Position numbers and translations under genes: made by a program. The notes under the pieces are model-generated. The model was not told the DNA's origin. It was given only the letters and a program-made list of their open reading frames with translations, and did not search any database. From contig SCSV01000236.1 of NCBI GenBank assembly GCA_004297555.1, forward strand, positions 1-11,687: 11,687 nucleotides of DNA. The letters run 5' to 3'. This document shows positions 6,207 to 11,687 of this stretch, piece by piece. How positions within the stretch are numbered: position 1 is the stretch's first letter; every line of letters starts with the position of its first letter. Origin of the DNA: Salinibacterium sp. Its GTDB lineage: Bacteria > Actinomycetota > Actinomycetes > Actinomycetales > Microbacteriaceae.

Positions 6207-6463
6207 ACGTGCTCCTTCGGGGGGTCGGTCGGGATCAGGGCGAGCTCGTCTTGGTACGCCGCGATCCGGTAGTGGGGGATGCCGCCGGTCGCGAACGCGC
6301 GCTCGACGTCGCGGACCGCGACCTTCACGTCGCGCGCGCGGGTGGCATGGAAGCCGAGCACGATCGCGTCGCTGGTCGAGCGGATCTTGATGCCGTCGGC
6401 GAGCTTCGGCCGCAGGTGATCAGCAATTTCAGCCATGAGTGTGGCGATGGGCATCTGGGTCAT
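6203..6463 (-). CDS. Unrecognised 86-aa protein between endolysin and the SAD-repeat gene
   Basis: A short soluble protein with an N-terminal helix (MPIATLMAEIADHLRPKLAD) followed by alternating strands and a helix (DAIVLGFHATRARDVKVAVR, DVERAFATGG, YQDELALIPTDPP). There is no membrane segment, so it is not a holin. Both ends overlap neighbours as ATGA (start in the endolysin stop, stop in the next start), tying its translation to the endolysin. Such small proteins between lysis and tail genes are often phage-specific; no function can be assigned. Confidence 0.8.
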   Translation of the reverse strand: MTQMPIATLMAEIADHLRPKLADGIKIRSTSDAIVLGFHATRARDVKVAVRDVERAFATGGIPHYRIAAYQDELALIPTDPPKEHV

Positions 6464-7011
6464 GGCTTCCAGGGGGTGTAGAGCTCGCAGAGTACGCCGT
6501 CAGCGTTCGTCGTCCAGGTGCGCGTGAGGAAGCGCCGCGCGGGCTCCTTGCGGAGCGTGTGCTGGATGTGGATGTGCGTCACGCGCTTGTTGTCGCGTGC
6601 GTACTCCAAGATCGCCTCGTGGACCGGCAGCCCGGCCTCCCGGTGGGCGAGCTCGTAGAGTTTCCCGAACGCGGCGACATAGGCCGCGTTACGCGCGTCG
6701 GCTTCCAGCTTGTCCAGATCGAGGAGCGCACAGTCGGCGCACTCCGCGAGGCAGTGCGGGCCGACGCGCTCCTTCACGCGCGCAGCGCTCGCCGGGTCCG
6801 TGGCCAGCTTCGCGTTCGCGATGACGTCGCGGAGCCCCGAGTTGATGCGGATCGGGCCGACGATGGTGCGCCACGGTTCGAGCACCGCGGCCGCAAGCGC
6901 GGCGAAGCGAGGGCCGATGTCGTTCGGCGACAGGCCCGGCGCCAGCGCCCGCGTGTTGACCGACATCGATACGAACTCGCCGATGTCAAAATGTGGGCTT
7001 AGCTGGCTCAT
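6460..7011 (-). CDS. M15-family-like peptidoglycan peptidase, probable endolysin
   Basis: This 183-aa protein has the order of motifs found in M15A zinc D,D-peptidases. They are INSGLRD (57-62; equivalent of the SGxR motif, Arg61), GPHCLAECAD (84-93; equivalent of SxHxxGxAxD, with His86 and Asp93 as expected zinc ligands), then LEY (Glu136, possible catalytic acid) and THIHIQ (His146/His148; HxH ligand). The family cleaves peptide cross-links in peptidoglycan. The spacing between His86 and Asp93 is exact, but the Ser, Gly and Ala positions of the motif are Gly, Ala and Cys. Cys87, Cys91 and Cys94 form C-x3-C-x2-C across it. There is no signal peptide, so a holin would be needed if it acts from the cytoplasm. 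The ATG at 7011 overlaps the helicase stop (ATGA). A virion-associated wall hydrolase is the alternative. Confidence 0.75.
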   Translation of the reverse strand: MSQLSPHFDIGEFVSMSVNTRALAPGLSPNDIGPRFAALAAAVLEPWRTIVGPIRINSGLRDVIANAKLATDPASAARVKERVGPHCLAECADCALLDLDKLEADARNAAYVAAFGKLYELAHREAGLPVHEAILEYARDNKRVTHIHIQHTLRKEPARRFLTRTWTTNADGVLCELYTPWKP

Positions 7012-10000
7012 GGTGCCTCTCCGAGCTCTGCACCGACGAGGCCGGTGGGCAAATCCCTGTACCACCACGAGGCCGCGACGTCCGCGAGCTCGGTGTGCTT
7101 CAGTCGCTTCTGCTTCGCAGCGAGCGTCACGAACGTCTGCCATCCCGCCGCGGTCGGCGGGATCGTGGTGGGCCGCAGCACGGTCGGTTGGCGGCCGTAG
7201 CCGTACCCGCCCTCACCCTCGCGCGGGTTGTCGATGGCCAGCGAGCCGTCGCTGGCCACGTAGGGACGTACGAACCACGCCGTCGTCTTGCCAGACCACT
7301 CGGGCCACACGCGGTCCCACAGCACGCCGCAGAACGCCTCGCCGTGGCGCGCGAACTCCTCGCCGCGGAAGTTTCCGGGCTGCGTGAGGTAGGAGCGGTA
7401 CGTCGGGAACTGCGCAGCGAACCACTCGGGCGTCTTGTGCTCGATGGCCCCGTCCGCGATGTTGCCGTTGATCGGAGGCGCCTCGCCCTTCTCCCACACG
7501 AGCGCGCTCGGGTGCGGGTTGTTCGGCTTGATGACGTAGACCGTGGACTTGTCGATCATCGTGACGATGAGCGTCCGATCGGCGGCGGGCTTGTCCGGGT
7601 AGTCCTCGGGCGCGCGGAGCGTGAGCACCACATCGGAGAACAGGGCCGGACCCACCTCGGGGACGAACACGTCCACGCCGCGGCGGTTCAGGGCCTCGTG
7701 CGCGAACTCGTGCCACGGGTAGGGCCAGAGGTTCTTCGCGAGGCCGTCGAGCTTCAGGAGCTCGGCGTCGTAGTCCGTGCGCAGCGCCGGCAGCTTCTCG
7801 TCGTCGCCGGAAGCCCGCATGATCCGGCGCGCGACCTGCAGCGCATCGCGGAGCGTGCTGTTCGCCGCCATCCGGGTCCGGCGCTCGTTCTCGTCCTTGA
7901 CGCGCTTCTCCTCCTCGGCGTTGGCCGCGATGATCCGGTCCCGGACGTCGGGGGGCATGAACGCGCCGAACGTCTCGCCCGCGTTGTCGTCGCCCTCGAC
8001 GGTATCGACCTGCACGGTGTTGGTGGCGACCGCGCCGGCCTCGAACAAGCTGGTCATGATGCCGCGCTTGCGCTCGATCTTGTCGAGGCGGTGCTTCTCG
8101 TTGGAGCCGGCCACGAAGTAGAAGTGCAGTTGCACCGTATCGAACGTGTTGCCCTGGCGTACGCCGCGGCCGTTGCGCTGCTGCAACGTGGCCGGCTCCC
8201 ACGGGACGTCGATGTGGTGGATGGCGCAGGTGTGCCGCTGAAGGTCGATGCCTTCGTAGGCGACGGCGTTCGCGATCACGACGTCGTACTTCGGCGGTTC
8301 GTAGACCTCGTCGCCGGGGAACCCGACGCCGTTGAAGCCCTCCGCGATCTGTTGCCGGAACTCCAGATCGCCGGCCTCGTCGGCGTTCAGGATGGCGATG
8401 CGCTCGCGCGCCACGCCCTTGGCCACGAGGAGCTCACGGAGCCAGTAGTGGACCTTGAGGTTCTCCGCGAAGATGATGTGCCCGCAGTTGAGGCAGAACG
8501 GCTCGCCGTTCTCCTCGGCGGTCGTGTCGAGCACGGGCGGCAACACCTCCGTCTCGGCGTCGCCGGCCTTGCGGCCCTTCGTGATCCAGGGCTCGGCAGA
8601 GGACGGCCGGCCCTCGGGCATCCAGCGCCGCGGCGGGACGTGGCAGACCACGGGGCGCGTGTCCCATACCACCTCGGCGCACTTCACGAGCTTCGGGCCG
8701 TCGGCCGCGGCCGTCAGCGACGAATCGACGAGGCCTGGATGGACGGAACAGAGGTAGAGGCGCTGGGAGACGCCCTGCTTCTTCATCTTGAGGCCGCGGA
8801 GCACGCCCATCATCGCGGGATTGCCCTTCGCAGCGCGCGCGGCGTTCTTGATCCGCTCCTCGATGTCCGCGAGCTCGATGAACAGCTGCGCGAACGTACC
8901 TGCCTGGGCCTCGGTCGCCTTGGCGGGGTGCATCGTCGAATGGACCGACGGGATCTTGAGCCCGACCTGGCCGGCCGTCTTGAACGTGGCCCACCGGTAG
9001 ACGACGCCCTTCAGTGCGTCGATGTGGTTGAAGCCGACGACCACCTCCTGCTTCGCGCTCTTGCCGGTGCCGGTGGTGACGTCCATCTCCTTCATCTTCG
9101 CAAACAGGTTCACGAAGGACTCGGGATCGCTGATGCCGACCTGCTCCCAAATCTTCGGGTTCACGAGGTACAGCATGTTGAAGAACTCGGTCGCCGCGTT
9201 CTTCATGGGCGTCGCCGAGAGCAGGATCACGCCGGCCCCGCCGGAGTGTTCGCGCACGGACGCGCAGCGGAAGTCGAGCGCCCATGCCCGCTTGCTCGCG
9301 GCACGGTCAGGGGAGCCCTCACGCGCGCTGTAGAACAGGTTCTTGAAGTTTTGGGCTTCGTCCACGAGCAACAGGTCGATGCCGAGCTGATGCCAGTCGA
9401 TGCCCTTGTCGTAGGCCCAATTCTTCGGGGGCGCGAGCTTCGATCCGACCCATGCGCGCGTGCGCTCGACCGTCTCGGCCTCGGAACGCTCGGTCCGCTT
9501 CTTGGGCTTCTTCTCCTCGCCCGCTTCCTTGGCTTCGGCCTTCGCCGCGGCCCTGGCCTCGGTCTTTGCCGTCTCCCAGGCCGTCAGCCGGGCATTGAAC
9601 GCCGCTTCCTCTTCGCGCTTGCCACGCTTCGGCTTCGGCGGGATTGCCGTGGCGCTCTCCTCGTCCTCGACGTCGAGCGCGAGGGTGATCGCGCGGCGGA
9701 TCGCGACGTTCTTCTCGACGTACCGCTCGACGAACGACCGGTCGATCTGTTGCCGCGAGAACGCGCTGTACGTGATGATCACCACGTCGTACAGGCCCGC
9801 CTGGAACTCGCTCCACTTGATGGCGCGCGTTTCAGGGTCGTCGGGGTAGGACCGCCACCGCCACCGCTTCTCGACGGGCTTGCCGGTGGCCGTCGCCTTC
9901 GCCTTGTCCTCGGCGTCGAGCTCCTTGGCGCGGTCCATCGTGATCGGTCGGTTCGTGGCCTTGAGGACGGGTTTGCGGTCTGCCCCGACGACGAGGATGC

Positions 10001-11687
10001 GGTAGTCGGGCAGGCAGCGCGCGATGTCGCGGTACCACTTCCAGACGATCGTGTTCGGGACGATCAGGGCCGGACGACGCGCCCACCCTTCCTGTCGAGC
10101 TCGCGCCAACGTGGCGATGCCCGAGTACGTCTTGCCGAGGCCGACGTCGAAGGCGAGCAGCCCACAGCGGTTCGCGACGAGCTTGCGCACGCCCTCGTTC
10201 TGGTAGGGATGCAGGTTGATCCCCTTGCCCCAGCGCGCCACGGGAAGCGGGTCCGCCGGGTAGCGTGGTGCGACGTACCCGCGCAGGTTCCGGTTGTAGG
10301 CCTGCTCCAGCCTGTCGAGGATGCTGTCGTCTTCCTTCAGCCACTCCTGCCATGCCGCGTTCCACTCGGCTTCGAGCATGGCGCGGAGGCGGTTGACCGG
10401 GATCTTGACCTGCCGGCCCGTCTCGTCGGCTTCGGTCGCCTGGGGCGGCTGGTACAGCGTGTTGTCGCCGTTCGCCCACCCGATGATGCAGAGCGCCGTC
10501 CGTCCGAACGGGGCCGTGCGGTGCTTGTCCGTGTTGTCGAGCGCGCCGTAGCCCTCGATGTTGTCGGGCATGAGGAGGCCGTCGGCACGCTTGAAACCGA
10601 TCTGCGCCGGCCACTCGGCATACTTCACCGCGAACTCGCGGAGCACGTCGAACGGCACCCACGGCTGCACCGGGCCGGACTCGCGCGCGATCTGTGTGCC
10701 GCCCGTCCAGCCGATGGCCTTCTTGAGCTCGGCGACCTGGCGGACCATCGCCGCGCCGATCGCGACGGTTGTGGCCCCCTTGTCGGCGCTCGCTGCGAGC
10801 GCGACGGCCCGATCGAACTTCGGCCACAGGTCGCCCGTCGTGTAGGCCTCGACGGGTTCGATGGCGCTCGTGCTCGGGAGGCCAGGATCGAGACGCCACC
10901 CGGCGTTCCAGAGCTCCGCGACGACGCGGTTCTCGTCCACGTTCCCGAGGCCGATCCGCTTGGACTCGGCCGCGAGGTCCGTGACGAGCAGGGGGAGGCC
11001 CCCTTTCTGGCGGTAGAACCAGTCGGCGACCGCGATCAGGCTGTGCTCGCCCTGGAACCCGGCCACCTCGACCTTGACGGACAGGCTGGCGACGAGCTTG
11101 CCCTTGACCCACATCGTCAGGAACCGCTGCACGCCGATGTTCCCACCGCGCGCGAGCTCGGCGAGCGTGGCATCGTCGGCGGGATCGCCGTAGGCCTCGC
11201 GCCACGCCATCATGTCGCGCACGAGCTCGGCGCCGCCAGCTGCACCGGTCACGTTCCCACGGGCGACGGCCGCGAGGTGTTCGTCGGCGCGCAGGCCGAG
11301 CGTCACCGCCGAGCGGAGCCGCGCGGGCGCGTCCTCGGGGAGCACCGAGGCGTCGATGTCGCGAGCGATGCCGCCACGGTGCGCCGTCTTGGCGGCCTTG
11401 AACGGCTCGACGTCGAGCAGGGCGAACGGCCGGAACGGCTCGACGGGAAAGCCCGTGAAGCGCCCGATGACCTGGAAGCCGCGGCGCATCTTGCGTGCAG
11501 CCCCCGTCTTCGTCTTCGGCATCTCCTCTTCGGGCGTATGCACGCCGAACGCTTTGCCGAGGATGTGCGTCGGGTTGTCGTCGAAGTAGCTGCCTTCGAC
11601 GATGCCGAGGTCCGACGGTGAGGGCGCTTGCGCCACGCCGCCGCGGCCCTGCAAGAACAGCACATCGACGACGAAGTTGTCGTAGCC
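7008..11687 (-). CDS. Methyltransferase/SNF2-helicase fusion, DarB-like antirestriction type (N-terminus beyond window)
   Basis: The frame is open to the right edge; the first visible residues are GYDNFVVDVLFLQ, and the first in-frame GTG (11663) lies inside conserved sequence, so it is not the true start. Numbering from the edge, the DVLFLQ stretch (8-13) plus YF..NPTHILG (34-44) match the end of an N6-adenine methylase domain as in DarB-like proteins. A ~460-residue linker region follows, then a complete SNF2 superfamily-2 helicase: motif I DVGLGKT (514-520), motif II DEAQ (776-779), motif III SATP (824-827), EGIDLQ (1145-1150), motif VI QRNGRGVRQGN (1170-1180). A Lys/Glu-rich insert (~680-745) precedes motif II. 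CxxC (1065, 1068) precedes motif IV. The last ~330 residues are unassigned. P1 DarB is packaged and injected to block restriction; the same role is inferred here from the position in a structural operon. Confidence 0.85.
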   Translation of the reverse strand, partial: GYDNFVVDVLFLQGRGGVAQAPSPSDLGIVEGSYFDDNPTHILGKAFGVHTPEEEMPKTKTGAARKMRRGFQVIGRFTGFPVEPFRPFALLDVEPFKAAKTAHRGGIARDIDASVLPEDAPARLRSAVTLGLRADEHLAAVARGNVTGAAGGAELVRDMMAWREAYGDPADDATLAELARGGNIGVQRFLTMWVKGKLVASLSVKVEVAGFQGEHSLIAVADWFYRQKGGLPLLVTDLAAESKRIGLGNVDENRVVAELWNAGWRLDPGLPSTSAIEPVEAYTTGDLWPKFDRAVALAASADKGATTVAIGAAMVRQVAELKKAIGWTGGTQIARESGPVQPWVPFDVLREFAVKYAEWPAQIGFKRADGLLMPDNIEGYGALDNTDKHRTAPFGRTALCIIGWANGDNTLYQPPQATEADETGRQVKIPVNRLRAMLEAEWNAAWQEWLKEDDSILDRLEQAYNRNLRGYVAPRYPADPLPVARWGKGINLHPYQNEGVRKLVANRCGLLAFDVGLGKTYSGIATLARARQEGWARRPALIVPNTIVWKWYRDIARCLPDYRILVVGADRKPVLKATNRPITMDRAKELDAEDKAKATATGKPVEKRWRWRSYPDDPETRAIKWSEFQAGLYDVVIITYSAFSRQQIDRSFVERYVEKNVAIRRAITLALDVEDEESATAIPPKPKRGKREEEAAFNARLTAWETAKTEARAAAKAEAKEAGEEKKPKKRTERSEAETVERTRAWVGSKLAPPKNWAYDKGIDWHQLGIDLLLVDEAQNFKNLFYSAREGSPDRAASKRAWALDFRCASVREHSGGAGVILLSATPMKNAATEFFNMLYLVNPKIWEQVGISDPESFVNLFAKMKEMDVTTGTGKSAKQEVVVGFNHIDALKGVVYRWATFKTAGQVGLKIPSVHSTMHPAKATEAQAGTFAQLFIELADIEERIKNAARAAKGNPAMMGVLRGLKMKKQGVSQRLYLCSVHPGLVDSSLTAAADGPKLVKCAEVVWDTRPVVCHVPPRRWMPEGRPSSAEPWITKGRKAGDAETEVLPPVLDTTAEENGEPFCLNCGHIIFAENLKVHYWLRELLVAKGVARERIAILNADEAGDLEFRQQIAEGFNGVGFPGDEVYEPPKYDVVIANAVAYEGIDLQRHTCAIHHIDVPWEPATLQQRNGRGVRQGNTFDTVQLHFYFVAGSNEKHRLDKIERKRGIMTSLFEAGAVATNTVQVDTVEGDDNAGETFGAFMPPDVRDRIIAANAEEEKRVKDENERRTRMAANSTLRDALQVARRIMRASGDDEKLPALRTDYDAELLKLDGLAKNLWPYPWHEFAHEALNRRGVDVFVPEVGPALFSDVVLTLRAPEDYPDKPAADRTLIVTMIDKSTVYVIKPNNPHPSALVWEKGEAPPINGNIADGAIEHKTPEWFAAQFPTYRSYLTQPGNFRGEEFARHGEAFCGVLWDRVWPEWSGKTTAWFVRPYVASDGSLAIDNPREGEGGYGYGRQPTVLRPTTIPPTAAGWQTFVTLAAKQKRLKHTELADVAASWWYRDLPTGLVGAELGEAP
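9455..9645 (-). other. Charged Lys/Glu/Ala-rich insert in the helicase, probable coiled coil
   Basis: About 65 residues (KPKRGKREEEAAF ... AKAEAKEAGEEKKPKKR ... VERTR) lie between the first-lobe motifs and the DEAQ box. The composition is strongly helical and highly charged. It is likely a surface extension of the first RecA lobe that binds DNA or a partner. The reading frame is uninterrupted. Confidence 0.7.

Noticed and set aside
6993..11621. A very long plus-strand open frame (about 1540 codons) opposite the helicase gene
   Set aside because: Its translation is Arg/Ala/Leu/Val-rich low-complexity with no motifs. High third-position G+C in the helicase gene removes stop codons from the antisense frame. 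The helicase motifs are unambiguous on the minus strand.
11661..11663. GTG at 11663 as the start of the helicase gene
   Set aside because: The frame stays open to the window edge, and the residues before the GTG (GYDNFVVD) continue conserved methylase-like sequence, so the gene is truncated by the window rather than starting here.

Overview
The window is a compact, GC-rich segment of what is most likely a tailed dsDNA bacteriophage or prophage (Caudoviricetes). All fourteen genes lie on the minus strand and are transcribed from right to left. The longest gap between them is 36 bases. Thirteen are in or completed within the window, except that the first gene is cut by the right edge and the last by the left edge. 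The phage assignment rests on four things: a giant methylase/SNF2-helicase protein of the DarB-like antirestriction type, an M15-type peptidoglycan peptidase (endolysin), a LamG-like structural protein, and glycine-rich and short-repeat proteins typical of tail and adsorption modules. Shine-Dalgarno sites (AGGAG, AGGAGG, AAGGAG) point to a bacterial host. High G+C, especially at third codon positions, suggests a GC-rich host, but the host cannot be named from this sequence. No terminase, portal, capsid, integrase, tRNA, rRNA or CRISPR array is visible.

Layout in transcription order. (1) 11687-7008: C-terminal 1559 residues of a methyltransferase/SNF2-helicase fusion. (2) 7011-6460: M15-like endolysin, whose start overlaps the helicase stop as ATGA. 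(3) 6463-6203 and 6206-5664: two small unrecognised proteins, each coupled by another ATGA overlap. (4) 5653-5231, 5217-4069, 4050-3181, 3181-2900 and 2900-1836: a probable virion/tail block comprising a 140-aa protein, a glycine-rich fibre-like protein, a 289-aa protein, a 93-aa protein and a LamG-like protein. (5) 1826-1410: a protein made of six ~17-residue repeats. (6) 1373-942: a coiled-coil plus single-membrane-segment protein, a holin/XhlA-like candidate. (7) 933-502 and 505-65: two small proteins sharing a duplicated ~42-residue module. (8) 61-1: the first 20 codons of another gene.

How the parts may work together (inference): this resembles a late operon. The tail-block proteins would build the host-contact apparatus. 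The endolysin, possibly with the membrane protein, would serve lysis. The giant helicase may be packaged and injected to protect incoming DNA, as DarB is in phage P1. No promoter or terminator is recognisable inside the window, so transcription probably starts to the right and ends to the left of it.

The points most worth a second look are the large methylase-helicase protein inside a structural operon, the endolysin's altered zinc motif with an embedded C-x3-C-x2-C, the module duplicated between two adjacent genes, the six-repeat protein, and the poly-Gly/collagen-like fibre protein. I see no clearly new multi-gene system such as a defence island or a novel enzyme pathway.
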